Assembly (NCBI RefSeq): GCF_000783395.1
Contig: NZ_JSFK01000030.1
Span: 1 to 46,792 of the forward strand
Length of the DNA: 46,792 nucleotides
Reading direction: 5' to 3'
Origin: Pseudomonas chlororaphis
Lineage (GTDB): Bacteria; Pseudomonadota; Gammaproteobacteria; Pseudomonadales; Pseudomonadaceae
Shown here: piece after piece, positions 14,503 to 26,151 of the stretch
Position numbering within the stretch: the stretch's first letter is position 1
Layout of the letters: the number at the start of each line of letters is the position of its first letter
The notes under the pieces: model-generated
What the model saw: the letters and a program-made list of their open reading frames with translations, nothing else
Told to the model about the DNA's origin: nothing
Database searches by the model: none
Program-made: the position numbers and the translations under genes

Positions 14503-14955
14503 ATGGCGCTGATTGAATGTTATGAATGCAAGAAGAGCATCAGCTCCGAAGCCAGCGCGTGCATTCATTGCGGGGCTCCAATGGCGGAGCAAGCAGTACA
14601 CGCGCAGACCGCAGCCGCGCCTGTTCAGGCTTCGACAATCTCGTTCGGCAGTTTGCCGCGTAACAAGGCAGTGCCCGAAGTCAGTGCTCCAGCGCCTGAA
14701 CCGCAACCTTTACCGAAAGTCATGCCAGCCGCCGCGCGGCGTCGACGTCAGCAGCCAACCGAGCAAGCGGTTACCGAGCAGGCCAACGCCGACGGCAGTC
14801 GCCCGGTGGAAGGCTGGCTGAAGATCATGATCTTCCTGCTGCCGATGTTTTTCGTCTGGTTCCTGCTGCGCTACGGCCACTCGATGAAACAGCGCTTTTT
14901 TGGCTTCGGCTGGCTGGCGTTGCTGATTCTGGCGTCCTCGCTTTCACCGAAATAA
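14503..14955 (+). CDS. Zinc-ribbon membrane protein
   Basis: A 150-residue protein. The N-terminus has a double-CxxC zinc ribbon (Cys6, Cys9, Cys20, Cys23; CYEC and CIHCG). A Pro/Ala/Gln-rich linker follows (about 30-95), including an RRRRQQ stretch. Two hydrophobic helices lie near 107-122 and 131-147. This architecture is common among small bacterial proteins of unknown role. The ATG at 14503 is preceded by GAAGGAACGG. It is convergent with ldhA, 12 bp away. Confidence 0.78.
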   Translation: MALIECYECKKSISSEASACIHCGAPMAEQAVHAQTAAAPVQASTISFGSLPRNKAVPEVSAPAPEPQPLPKVMPAAARRRRQQPTEQAVTEQANADGSRPVEGWLKIMIFLLPMFFVWFLLRYGHSMKQRFFGFGWLALLILASSLSPK

Positions 14956-14967
14956 GCTGAAAAAATC

Positions 14968-15957
14968 TCAGCCCTCGACCTGGTTCTGTGGCGTTCCCGC
15001 CGCCCAGGTCGCGATGTTGTGCAATGTGGTTGCGGCAATCGCACCCAGTGCTTCACGCGTCAGAAAGGCCTGATGCGCGGTTATGATCACGTTGGGAAAG
15101 GTCAGCAATCGCGCCAGCACATCGTCCTGCAAGGGCAGGTCGGAACGATCCTCGAAAAACAGTTGCGCCTCTTCTTCATAGACATCCAGGCCCAGATAGC
15201 CGAGCTGGCCGTCCTTCAAGGCGTCAATCAGCGCCGGGGTGTCGACCAGTCCACCGCGACCGGTATTGATGAGCATGGCGCCCGCCTGCATGTGCGCCAG
15301 TGAATCGCGGTTGATCAGGTGTTTGCTCTGCTCGTTGAGCGGGCAGTGCAGGCTGATGATCCGTGACTGCGCGAGCAGTTCCGGCAGGCTCAGATAGCGT
15401 GCGCCCAACGCCAGCACATCCGGATTCGGGAATGGATCGTAGGCCAGCAACTCACAACCGAAGCCGTGCATGATTTTGGCGAAAGTCGCGCCGATCTGTC
15501 CGGTGCCGACAATCCCCACCGTTTTGCCAACCAGATCGAAACCGGTCAGGCCATGCAGGCTGAAATCGCCTTCACGGGTACGGTTATAGGCGCGGTGCAG
15601 GCGACGGTTGAGGGCGAGGATCAGCGCCACGGCATGTTCGGCCACCGCATGCGGCGAGTAGGCCGGCACGCGCACCACGGCCAGTCCCAGACGTTTCGCC
15701 GCGAGCAGATCGACATGGTTGTAACCCGCCGAGCGCAGCGCAATCAGGCGCGTACCGCCAGCGGCCAGACGCTCCAGCACCGGTGCACTGAGGTCGTCGT
15801 TGATAAACGCACAGACCACTTCATGTTTATCGGCCAGCGCCGCCGTATCGAGACTGAGCCGGGCCGGTTGAAACTGCAACTCGATACCCGCCGGGCAATC
15901 GGCGGCGAGGAAGCTGTCGCGGTCGTAGGTCTGGCTACTGAAAACGAGCGTGCGCAT
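14968..15957 (-). CDS. ldhA: D-lactate dehydrogenase LdhA (2-hydroxyacid dehydrogenase)
   Basis: A 329-residue NAD-dependent D-2-hydroxyacid dehydrogenase. The Rossmann motif GIVGTGQIG lies in the middle, with LHCPLNEQSKHLIN and MLINTGRGGLVD following. Catalytic Arg is in NTGRGG, Glu in the YLGLDVYEEE region, and His in TAHQAFLT. It should reduce pyruvate to D-lactate during oxygen limitation. The order ldhA-gacS-pirRS-cysM-rlmD-relA matches P. aeruginosa PA0927-PA0934 as I recall it. The ATG at 15957 has AGGAGG upstream; a longer in-frame extension runs antisense through gacS and is rejected. Confidence 0.93.
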   Translation of the reverse strand: MRTLVFSSQTYDRDSFLAADCPAGIELQFQPARLSLDTAALADKHEVVCAFINDDLSAPVLERLAAGGTRLIALRSAGYNHVDLLAAKRLGLAVVRVPAYSPHAVAEHAVALILALNRRLHRAYNRTREGDFSLHGLTGFDLVGKTVGIVGTGQIGATFAKIMHGFGCELLAYDPFPNPDVLALGARYLSLPELLAQSRIISLHCPLNEQSKHLINRDSLAHMQAGAMLINTGRGGLVDTPALIDALKDGQLGYLGLDVYEEEAQLFFEDRSDLPLQDDVLARLLTFPNVIITAHQAFLTREALGAIAATTLHNIATWAAGTPQNQVEG

Positions 15958-16039
15958 TAAATCCTCCTGGAGCATCGACACGGATTGAATCACCCGAGAC
16001 CACTTTAGCGTTGCCGGCGTTGGCCGGCATTGCCGTGGA

Positions 16040-18793
<2,754 letters not shown>

Positions 18794-18985
18794 GCCTATC
18801 TCCTGCATCCCGCTGATCTGTTGACTCATGCGTGCATCCGGCACGCGACATGGGCGCAGTGTAGCGATTTGCTCGCAGGCAATCTCCGGAAAAATGCTGT
18901 CAGGGTGGGTCAGGGCGCCGGTGCTCGTTTGTCAGAAAGGGCAGCCTTGTGTTGCCCGCTGTCCGACAATCTTGAATAATCGCGC

Positions 18986-19004
18986 TCAACTGAGAATTAC
19001 TTGC
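18986..19004 (+). promoter_or_regulatory. Weak Fur-box candidate before pirR
   Basis: The sequence containing TGAGAATTACTTGC matches about 11 of 19 positions of the Fur consensus by eye, with 10 of 14 in the right-hand part. PirRS is linked to siderophore uptake in P. aeruginosa, so iron control would make sense. The site abuts the start region of pirR. The match is weak. Confidence 0.3.
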
Positions 19005-19012
19005 AGATACTC

Positions 19013-19735
19013 ATGACTCCTGTTTCCGTCGGCCAGCCACGCATTCTTTCCATCGAGGACGATCCGGTTCTCGGCGCCTATGTGCACGAACATCTGGGCC
19101 GCAGCGGCTTTCAGGTAACCTGGTGCCAGAACGGCCAGGAAGGCCTGAGCATCGCCAAACGCCAGCCGTTCGACGTGGTGCTGATGGACATCCTGTTGCC
19201 GGGCATGGACGGTTTGAATGTGTTGACGCAATTGCGCCAGAGCCATTCGACGCCGGTTCTGCTGATGTCGGCCCTCGGCGCCGAGGCGGATCGCATCAGT
19301 GGTTTCCGGCTGGGCGCCGACGACTATTTGCCCAAGCCGTTCAGCATGGCCGAGTTGCATGTGCGCATCGAAGCGATCCTGCGTCGGGTGGCGCTGGATC
19401 GACGCCCGGCATCGCTGGCGGCGCCAGTGGCGGCCGGTACGCTGCGTTTTGACGATGAACAGTGCGATGTGTTTTTCCGCGAGCAAGCCGCCGGGCTGAC
19501 CCGCAGCGAATACCGTTTGCTGGAAACCCTCAACCGTAATGATGAAGAAGTGCTGAGCAAAGCCTTCCTTTATCAGCACGTTCTGCAGCGTGGCTACGCG
19601 GCCCATGACCGCAGCCTCGACATGCACATCAGTCAGATCCGCCGCAAACTCAAAGCCATCGGTTATACCGAGCGTGAAGTGCGCACTGTCTGGGGCAAGG
19701 GTTACGTCTTGAGCGCCGCCGATGAAACGCTCTGA
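19013..19735 (+). CDS. pirR: OmpR-family response regulator PirR
   Basis: A 240-residue response regulator. The receiver has acidic IEDD, phosphoacceptor Asp59 (LMDILLPGMDG) and Lys108 (LPKPF). The winged-helix domain spans about 135-235 (GLTRSEYRLLETL, RSLDMHISQIRRKL, VRTVWGKGYVL). Position next to gacS and before cysM identifies it as the PA0929 (pirR) equivalent. No strong ribosome site supports the ATG at 19013; a TTG at 19001, five bases after a GAGA, would add four residues and is a real alternative. It overlaps pirS by 14 bases. Confidence 0.85.
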   Translation: MTPVSVGQPRILSIEDDPVLGAYVHEHLGRSGFQVTWCQNGQEGLSIAKRQPFDVVLMDILLPGMDGLNVLTQLRQSHSTPVLLMSALGAEADRISGFRLGADDYLPKPFSMAELHVRIEAILRRVALDRRPASLAAPVAAGTLRFDDEQCDVFFREQAAGLTRSEYRLLETLNRNDEEVLSKAFLYQHVLQRGYAAHDRSLDMHISQIRRKLKAIGYTEREVRTVWGKGYVLSAADETL

Positions 19736-21146
19736 ACTGCCGGGGCGGCATTCGCTGTTCTGGAAACTGGCGTTTCTGCTGGTCGCGTTCTGTCTGCTGA
19801 TGATCTGGCTGAGCTGGTCGTGGGGCCGTTATATGGAGGAGCGCAATCAGTTCCTCTCCGACGAGGCACGCGGCACCCTCAGCCGTTATGCCGCGCAAGC
19901 GGAACAGGCTTGGCAGCACGGCGGACGCAGCGGTGTCGATGACTGGTTACAGAGCATGGAGTTGCGCGAAGCCAGTTGGGTCGGCGTGATCGGCGGCAAT
20001 TTGCAATCGCTGAGCAGTGAGCCGCTGAATGAGCAGGAAATCCAGCACCTGACGTTCCTGCGCGGCCTCGACTGGCCGATTCACAAACAGGGGCGGCCGT
20101 GGTTGCGTGTGCCGTTTCCGAAAGAACCGTCTGCCGGCAGCCTGGTGATCGAATTGCCCGAACGATTCCTACCGGGCAAATATCGGCTGTTCTGGCGCGT
20201 CATCACCAACGGCGTGATTCCCGGGCTGTTCACGTTATTGCTGTGTGTCGGTCTGTACCGCTTGCTGGTCGTGCCCCTGAACAACCTGCGCGAACAGGCC
20301 AATGCCTGGCGCGCCGATCAATTGAATGTGCGGCTGTCGAGCGGCATCACCCAACGGCCGGATGAACTCGGTGAGCTTGCGCGGGCATTCGACTCGATGT
20401 CCGAGCGCCTGCAATCGACCGTTGCTTTGCAACAGCAGTTGCTCCGCGATCTGTCCCACGAGTTGCGCACGCCACTGAGCCGACTGCGCGTCGCCAGTGA
20501 AAGCGAACAAGGCCTGCCGCAATTGCGCGAGCGCATCGGTCGCGAAGTCGACGGTATGCAAAGACTGGTCGAAGACACCTTGCAACTGGCCTGGCTCGAC
20601 ACCGAGCGCTCGCCATTGCCCGACGAGGCGATTCAGATCCAGGCACTGTGGGAAATGCTCACCGACAATGCCTGTTATGAAAGCGGCTGGCCGAGTCTGC
20701 AATTGCAGTGTTCGGTCGAGGCCTCGTGCTGGGTGCGTGGCAACCTGAATACCCTGGCGCAGGCGTTGGAGAACATTTTGCGTAACGCGATTCGGCATTC
20801 GCCTGCGGGCGGGATCGTCCGGCTCGATGGACGGCGCGATGGCGATTACTGGCACCTGTGGCTGGAAGATCAGGGCGGCGGGGTGGCGGAAGGGGATCTG
20901 GAACGGATTTTCTCGCCGTTCACCCGCCTTGACGGCTCGCGGCCCGGCGACGGTGGATTTGGCTTGGGGCTTAGCATCGCGCGCAATGCCGTGCAGCGTC
21001 AGGGCGGAAGTATTTGGGCGGAGAACAGCGGGGCGGGGTTGCGGTTGAATTTGCGCTTGGTCGCTGAGGGTGATTTCGCGCCGCCTGACGCATTCGCGAG
21101 CAGGCTCGCTCCCACATTGGAACTCGGTTCGCCGCAGATTGTGTGA
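19722..21146 (+). CDS. pirS: Sensor histidine kinase PirS, with a REP-derived C-terminal tail
   Basis: A 474-residue kinase with helices at about 12-33 and 162-183, a periplasmic domain between them, and HAMP. The H-box LLRDLSHELRTPLSRLR puts the phosphoacceptor at His246. The ATPase domain has NILRNAIRHSP, LEDQGGGV and GFGLGLSIA. It pairs with pirR, which it overlaps. In P. aeruginosa PirRS neighbours the enterobactin receptor gene pirA, which is absent here. The kinase domain finishes near residue 450. The last 17 or so residues, from DAFASRLAPT on, are read through the left arm of a REP doublet, so the native stop appears to have been lost. Confidence 0.88.
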   Translation: MKRSELPGRHSLFWKLAFLLVAFCLLMIWLSWSWGRYMEERNQFLSDEARGTLSRYAAQAEQAWQHGGRSGVDDWLQSMELREASWVGVIGGNLQSLSSEPLNEQEIQHLTFLRGLDWPIHKQGRPWLRVPFPKEPSAGSLVIELPERFLPGKYRLFWRVITNGVIPGLFTLLLCVGLYRLLVVPLNNLREQANAWRADQLNVRLSSGITQRPDELGELARAFDSMSERLQSTVALQQQLLRDLSHELRTPLSRLRVASESEQGLPQLRERIGREVDGMQRLVEDTLQLAWLDTERSPLPDEAIQIQALWEMLTDNACYESGWPSLQLQCSVEASCWVRGNLNTLAQALENILRNAIRHSPAGGIVRLDGRRDGDYWHLWLEDQGGGVAEGDLERIFSPFTRLDGSRPGDGGFGLGLSIARNAVQRQGGSIWAENSGAGLRLNLRLVAEGDFAPPDAFASRLAPTLELGSPQIV

Positions 21147-21226
21147 TCAACAGTTAATAGTGTCATCACTGCGGACACTATTCTGCGAGTGACACTACTC
21201 CCTGTGGGAGCGAGCCTGCTCGCGAA
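21093..21226. repeat. REP doublet overlapping the pirS 3' end
   Basis: The left arm TTCGCGAGCAGGCTCGCTCC (21093-21116) lies inside the pirS reading frame and the inverted right arm is at 21203-21226. GTGGGAG faces inward, the reverse of the doublets at 1592 and 10312. The 86-bp spacer contains an imperfect inverted repeat around ATAGTGTC / GACACTAT. Confidence 0.88.
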
Positions 21227-21267
21227 GAGGCCACACGCATCACCGCCAATTAAGATGACCCACCGCA

Positions 21268-21292
21268 AAAGTCGCACCACTGGTGCGACTTT
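21268..21292. terminator. Hairpin terminator between pirS and cysM
   Basis: AAAGTCGCACC and GGTGCGACTTT form a perfect 11-bp stem with a 3-base loop. The T run is only three bases, so efficiency is uncertain. It ends the pirRS unit before the cysM promoter region. Confidence 0.7.
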
Positions 21293-21399
21293 CAATCCCT
21301 TATTCCCATAAACCATAAGCACCGCACTTTGCGTGATATGGCCTGCGCGGGTTTGCCGGTATGATAGGCGCCCCCGCACGTCTGGATTGCGAATACGCC

Positions 21400-22302
21400 A
21401 TGACCCTGCAGTACCCAACCATCGCCGATTGCGTCGGCAACACTCCGCTGGTGCGTTTGCAGCGCCTGCCCGGTGAAACCAGCAACACCCTATTGCTCAA
21501 GCTCGAAGGGAATAACCCGGCGGGTTCGGTCAAGGACCGTCCGGCGCTGTCGATGATCACTCGCGCCGAGTTGCGCGGGCAGATCCATGCCGGCGATACG
21601 CTGATCGAAGCGACCTCGGGCAACACCGGGATCGCGCTGGCCATGGCTGCGGCGATCAAGGGTTACAAAATGATCCTGATCATGCCGGACAATTCCAGCG
21701 CCGAGCGCAAAGCGGCAATGACCGCTTATGGCGCCGAGCTGATTCTGGTCAGCCAGGAAGAGGGCATGGAAGGCGCGCGCGATCTTGCGCAGCGTATGGA
21801 AGCCGAAGGCCGTGGCAAGGTGCTCGATCAGTTCGCCAACGGCGACAATCCCGAAGCGCACTACACCACCACAGGTCCGGAAATCTGGCGTCAGACCCAG
21901 GGCGCCATCACTCATTTCGTCAGTTCGATGGGCACCACCGGCACCATCATGGGCGTGTCGCGCTACTTGAAAGAGCAGAGCGACAGCGTGCAGATCGTCG
22001 GCCTGCAACCGATGGAAGGCTCGGCCATTCCCGGTATTCGCCGCTGGCCGCAGGAATACCTGCCGAAGATTTATCAGGCTGATCGTGTTGACCGCATCGT
22101 CGACATGGCGCAAAGCGAAGCCGAAGACGTCACCCGGCGTCTGGCCCGCGAAGAAGGCATCTTCTGCGGCGTGTCCTCGGGCGGTGCGGTGGCAGCGATG
22201 CTGCGCCTGTCCAAAGAAGTTGAAAACGCGGTGATCGTCGCGATCATCTGCGACCGTGGCGACCGTTACCTGTCGACCGGCATTTTCGACGCGCCCAACT
22301 GA
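21400..22302 (+). CDS. cysM: Cysteine synthase B
   Basis: A 300-residue PLP enzyme of the O-acetylserine sulfhydrylase family. The PLP lysine is Lys45 in NNPAGSVKDRP, and EATSGNTGIALA binds the phosphate and substrate. The C-terminal ICDRGDRYLSTGIF is typical of the CysM branch, which also accepts thiosulfate. It makes cysteine from O-acetylserine. I chose the ATG at 21400 because MTLQYPTIADCVGNTP matches Pseudomonas CysM as I recall it; an earlier ATG at 21361 adds 13 unlikely residues. Its stop overlaps the rlmD start as TGATG. Confidence 0.95.
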   Translation: MTLQYPTIADCVGNTPLVRLQRLPGETSNTLLLKLEGNNPAGSVKDRPALSMITRAELRGQIHAGDTLIEATSGNTGIALAMAAAIKGYKMILIMPDNSSAERKAAMTAYGAELILVSQEEGMEGARDLAQRMEAEGRGKVLDQFANGDNPEAHYTTTGPEIWRQTQGAITHFVSSMGTTGTIMGVSRYLKEQSDSVQIVGLQPMEGSAIPGIRRWPQEYLPKIYQADRVDRIVDMAQSEAEDVTRRLAREEGIFCGVSSGGAVAAMLRLSKEVENAVIVAIICDRGDRYLSTGIFDAPN

Positions 22303-23678
22303 TGGCCAAGCACGAGAGAGGCCTGCGCTTCCAGCCCACGGGCGGAAGCAAGGCGCCGCAAATTCCGACCGGCAAAAAGCAGCGCTTGAGCATTGAGCGC
22401 CTGGCCAATGACGGTCGCGGTATCGCGTTTTTCGAAGGTAAAACCTGGTTCGTCCTCGGCGCCCTCGCCGGTGAAGAGGTCGAAGCGCGAGTACTCGGCG
22501 CCCACGGCAAAGTGGTCGAGGCGCGCACCGAGCGCGTGTTCAAGGCCAGCGAACTGCGCCGCCCGGCACCGTGCCAACACGCTGGCCGTTGCGGCGGTTG
22601 CAGCGTCCAGCATTTGCCCCACAGCGAACAGCTTGCCCTGAAACAGCGCATGCTTGCCGAGCAACTGTCGCGCGTAGCGGGTGTCGAACCTGAAGAATGG
22701 GCAGCGCCGTTGACCGGTCCCGAATTCGGCTATCGCCGTCGCGCGCGGATCGCGGTGCGCTGGGACATGAAGGCGAAGAAACTCGAAGTCGGTTTCCGCG
22801 CCGCTGGCAGTCAGGACATTGTCGCCATCAGCGAATGCCCGGTGCTGGTACAGCCCTTGCAACCGATCATGACCCGTTTGCCGGAGATGCTTCGTCGTTT
22901 GAGCAAGCCGCAAGCGCTGGGCCACGTCGAGTTGTTCAGTGGCTCGTCACTGGCGGTGTTGCTGCGGCACATGGCGCCGTTGTCCGAAGCGGATCTGACC
23001 ATCCTCAAGGATTTCTGCCAGTTCCATGAAGCGCAACTGTGGCTGCATGGCGAAGGCGAGCCACAACCGGTCGATGCCAGCCAGTCGCTGGGCTATCGCC
23101 TGGAACAGTGGAATCTGGATCTGGCTTACCGGCCGGGCGACTTCGTCCAGGTCAACGCTGGCGTCAACGAAGCCATGGTCGCCCAGGCACTGGACTGGCT
23201 GAACCCCGGCAGTGACGAGCGCGTGCTGGACCTGTTCTGCGGCCTCGGTAACTTCGCCTTGCCGCTGGCCAAAGCCGTGCGTGAAGTGGTGGCGGTCGAA
23301 GGCGTGCAGACCATGGTCGAGCGTGCTGAAGCCAACGCGGCCAGTAACAATTTGCATAACACAAAGTTTTTTCAAGCCGATTTATCCCAGCCTTTGACCG
23401 ATGCCCAGTGGATCGGAAACGGCTTTTCTGCGGTACTCTTGGACCCACCGCGTGACGGTGCTTTCGAGGTGGTTCGCAAGCTGGCGACCCTGGGTGCCAA
23501 ACGGTTGGTGTATGTGTCGTGCAACCCTGCAACTCTGGCGCGCGACACGGTCGAATTGATCAAGCAGGGCTACCGGTTAAAACGTGCCGGGATTCTCGAT
23601 ATGTTTCCTCAGACGGCACATGTCGAGGCCATGGCGTTATTTGAAGCGAGCCAGGATGGCTCGTCTGAATCCGTCTGA
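22302..23678 (+). CDS. rlmD: 23S rRNA (uracil-1939-C5)-methyltransferase RlmD
   Basis: A 458-residue SAM-dependent RNA methyltransferase, formerly RumA. A TRAM domain occupies the first 80 residues. The [4Fe-4S] cluster is held by Cys91, Cys97, Cys100 and Cys179 (CQHAGRCGGC and SECP). The SAM motif is LDLFCGLGNF (about 309-318), and the catalytic cysteine is Cys407 in YVSCNPATLARD. It methylates U1939 of 23S rRNA. It is translationally coupled to cysM. A GC-rich inverted repeat at 23681-23724 follows the stop. Confidence 0.96.
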   Translation: MAKHERGLRFQPTGGSKAPQIPTGKKQRLSIERLANDGRGIAFFEGKTWFVLGALAGEEVEARVLGAHGKVVEARTERVFKASELRRPAPCQHAGRCGGCSVQHLPHSEQLALKQRMLAEQLSRVAGVEPEEWAAPLTGPEFGYRRRARIAVRWDMKAKKLEVGFRAAGSQDIVAISECPVLVQPLQPIMTRLPEMLRRLSKPQALGHVELFSGSSLAVLLRHMAPLSEADLTILKDFCQFHEAQLWLHGEGEPQPVDASQSLGYRLEQWNLDLAYRPGDFVQVNAGVNEAMVAQALDWLNPGSDERVLDLFCGLGNFALPLAKAVREVVAVEGVQTMVERAEANAASNNLHNTKFFQADLSQPLTDAQWIGNGFSAVLLDPPRDGAFEVVRKLATLGAKRLVYVSCNPATLARDTVELIKQGYRLKRAGILDMFPQTAHVEAMALFEASQDGSSESV

Positions 23679-23680
23679 TC

Positions 23681-23724
23681 TGTCCGCGCAGCGCTCGCTT
23701 TAGCCCCGCGAGCGCAAACGGACA
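23681..23724 (+). other. Inverted repeat between rlmD and relA
   Basis: TGTCCG and GCGCTCGC (23681-23698) pair with GCGAGCGC and CGGACA (23708-23724), forming a bulged stem-loop. No T run follows, so it may be an attenuator or RNA stability element rather than a strong terminator. relA starts 55 bp further on after GGAAGG. Confidence 0.5.
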
Positions 23725-23779
23725 ATAAGGATCAGCGATTTGACGCATTGAATCTGCGTCGTAGGGAAGGTAAAGCAAG

Positions 23780-26023
23780 ATGGTACAGGTGAGAGCACAC
23801 CAGCCGATCAACACTGACGGCAGTATCAATCTCGAGGCTTGGCTCGATCACGCGGTCAGTGTCGATCTGGCACTGGATCGCGAAGCCTTGAAAGAAGCCT
23901 GCGAGTTCGCTCGCGAGGCCGAACAACAGTCCAATGCCAAGAAGAATCTGTGGGCCGAAGGCTCCGGCAGTTTCAGCACGGGACTTGAGATCGCCGAGAT
24001 CCTCGCCGACCTCAAACTCGATCAGGATTCGCTGGTCGCTGCGGTGCTGTATCGCGGCGTACGCGAAGGCCAGATCGAACTCGCGGCCGTCGGCCAGCGC
24101 TTTGGTCCGGTGGTGGCCAAACTGATCGACGGCGTGCAGCGCATGGCGGCCATCAGCGCCAGTCTCAGTCCGCGTCAGTCGATGGTCATGGGCACGCAAG
24201 GGCAGGTGGAAAACCTGCGCAAGATGCTTGTGGCGATGGTCGACGACGTTCGCGTCGCGCTGATCAAACTGGCCGAACGTACCTGCGCCATTCGCGCGGT
24301 GAAAACCGCCGACGACGAAAAACGTAACCGTGTCGCCCGCGAAGTTTTCGACATCTACGCGCCGCTCGCGCACCGCCTCGGCATCGGTCATATCAAATGG
24401 GAACTGGAGGACTTGTCCTTCCGTTATCTCGAGCCGGATCAATACAAGCAGATCGCCAAGTTGCTCCACGAGCGACGGCTTGATCGCGAGCGTTTCATCG
24501 CCGACGTGATGACCCAGCTCAAGGACGAATTGCAGGCCACCGGGGTCGATGCCGATATCAGCGGCCGGGCCAAACACATCTACTCGATCTGGCGCAAAAT
24601 GCAGCGCAAGGGTCTGGAATTCAGCCAGATCTACGACGTGCGCGCGGTGCGTGTGCTGGTCCCGGAAATGCGCGATTGCTACACCGCGCTGGGTATTGTC
24701 CACACCTTGTGGCGGCACATCCCGAAAGAATTCGACGACTACATCGCCAACCCGAAAGAGAACGGCTACCGCTCGCTGCACACCGCGGTGATCGGTCCTG
24801 AGGGTAAAGTGCTCGAGGTGCAGATCCGTACGCACTCGATGCATGAAGAGGCCGAACTCGGCGTCTGCGCGCACTGGCGCTACAAGGGCACCGACGTCAA
24901 ATCCGGCTCGAACCACTACGAAGAGAAAATCTCCTGGCTGCGTCAGGTCCTCGAGTGGCATGAAGAACTGGGCGACATCGGTGGTCTGGCCGAACAGCTG
25001 CGCGTCGATATCGAGCCGGACCGGGTGTACATCTTCACTCCCGACGGTCACGCCATCGACTTGCCGAAAGGCGCGACGCCGCTGGATTTCGCCTACCGCG
25101 TGCACACCGAAATCGGTCACAACTGCCGTGGCGCGAAGATCAACGGGCGCATTGTGCCGCTCAACTACAGCCTGCAGACCGGTGAGCAGGTCGAGATCAT
25201 CACCAGCAAACACGGCACGCCGAGCCGCGACTGGCTGAACTCCAACCTCGGTTACGTCACCACCTCGCGGGCGCGGGCGAAGATCGTTCACTGGTTCAAA
25301 TTGCAGGCGCGCGACCAGAACGTTGCCGCCGGTAAAACCCTGATCGAGCGCGAACTGACGCGCCTCGGTCTGCCAGCGGTGGACTTCGACAAGCTGGCCG
25401 ACAAGGCCAACATGAAAACCGCCGAAGACATGTTCGCCGCCCTCGGTGCCGGCGACCTGCGTCTGGCGCAACTGGTCAACCTGGCGCAGCAACTGGTCGA
25501 GCCGGAACGCGGCAACGAACAGCTGGAGCTGATTCCGCGCAAAGCCACCGGTTACAAACCGGGCAAGCGCGGCGATATTCAGATCCAGGGCGTGGGCAAT
25601 CTGATGACGCAGATGGCCGGCTGCTGCCAGCCACTGCCGGGCGATGCGATCGTCGGTTACATCACCCAGGGCCGTGGCGTGAGCATTCACCGTCAGGACT
25701 GCGCCTCGGTGCTGCAACTGGGCGGGCGCGAGCCGGAGCGGATCATTCAGGTCAGCTGGGGCCCGGTGCCGGTGCTCACCTACCCAGTGGACATCGTCAT
25801 CCGCGCCTACGACCGTTCCGGTCTGCTGCGAGACGTCTCGCAGGTGCTGCTCAACGAGCGTATCAACGTGCTGGCGGTCAACACCCGCTCGAACAAGGAG
25901 GACAACACCGCGCTGATGTCGCTGACCATCGAGATCCCGGGGCTGGATGCACTGGGTCGCTTGCTCGGGCGGATTTCGCAGTTGCCGAACATCATCGAAA
26001 CGCGGCGTAACCGTACCCCTTGA
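23780..26023 (+). CDS. relA: (p)ppGpp synthetase RelA
   Basis: A 747-residue long RelA/SpoT homologue. The N-terminal pseudo-hydrolase domain lacks the HD motif (AAVLYRGVREG in place of a His-Asp pair), as expected for a synthetase-only RelA. The synthetase domain has YDVRAVRVLVP, the acidic KEFDDYI and NPKENGYRSLHTAV. The TGS domain starts near YIFTPDGHAIDLPKG, a Cys-rich zinc-finger region includes QMAGCCQPLPGD, and the C-terminal ACT domain covers about 665-745. It makes (p)ppGpp on stalled ribosomes during amino acid starvation. The ATG at 23780 gives the MVQVRAHQPINTDGSINL start I recall for Pseudomonas RelA. Confidence 0.97.
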   Translation: MVQVRAHQPINTDGSINLEAWLDHAVSVDLALDREALKEACEFAREAEQQSNAKKNLWAEGSGSFSTGLEIAEILADLKLDQDSLVAAVLYRGVREGQIELAAVGQRFGPVVAKLIDGVQRMAAISASLSPRQSMVMGTQGQVENLRKMLVAMVDDVRVALIKLAERTCAIRAVKTADDEKRNRVAREVFDIYAPLAHRLGIGHIKWELEDLSFRYLEPDQYKQIAKLLHERRLDRERFIADVMTQLKDELQATGVDADISGRAKHIYSIWRKMQRKGLEFSQIYDVRAVRVLVPEMRDCYTALGIVHTLWRHIPKEFDDYIANPKENGYRSLHTAVIGPEGKVLEVQIRTHSMHEEAELGVCAHWRYKGTDVKSGSNHYEEKISWLRQVLEWHEELGDIGGLAEQLRVDIEPDRVYIFTPDGHAIDLPKGATPLDFAYRVHTEIGHNCRGAKINGRIVPLNYSLQTGEQVEIITSKHGTPSRDWLNSNLGYVTTSRARAKIVHWFKLQARDQNVAAGKTLIERELTRLGLPAVDFDKLADKANMKTAEDMFAALGAGDLRLAQLVNLAQQLVEPERGNEQLELIPRKATGYKPGKRGDIQIQGVGNLMTQMAGCCQPLPGDAIVGYITQGRGVSIHRQDCASVLQLGGREPERIIQVSWGPVPVLTYPVDIVIRAYDRSGLLRDVSQVLLNERINVLAVNTRSNKEDNTALMSLTIEIPGLDALGRLLGRISQLPNIIETRRNRTP

Positions 26024-26040
26024 TGACCAATCCGATCAAC

Positions 26041-26127
26041 TGTGGGAGCTGGCTTGCCAGCGATGCAGACAACTCGGTCTTTCAGGAACATCGAGGTGAT
26101 GCAATCGCTGGCAAGCCAGCTCCCACA
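26041..26127. repeat. REP doublet between relA and mazG
   Basis: TGTGGGAGCTGGCTTGCCAG (26041-26064) and its inverted copy (26104-26127) flank a 39-bp spacer. GTGGGAG lies at the outer ends, opposite to the doublets at 3755 and 11122, which share the arm sequence. Confidence 0.92.
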
Positions 26128-26151
26128 GGGTTTTGTGGTGAGAGATAAATG

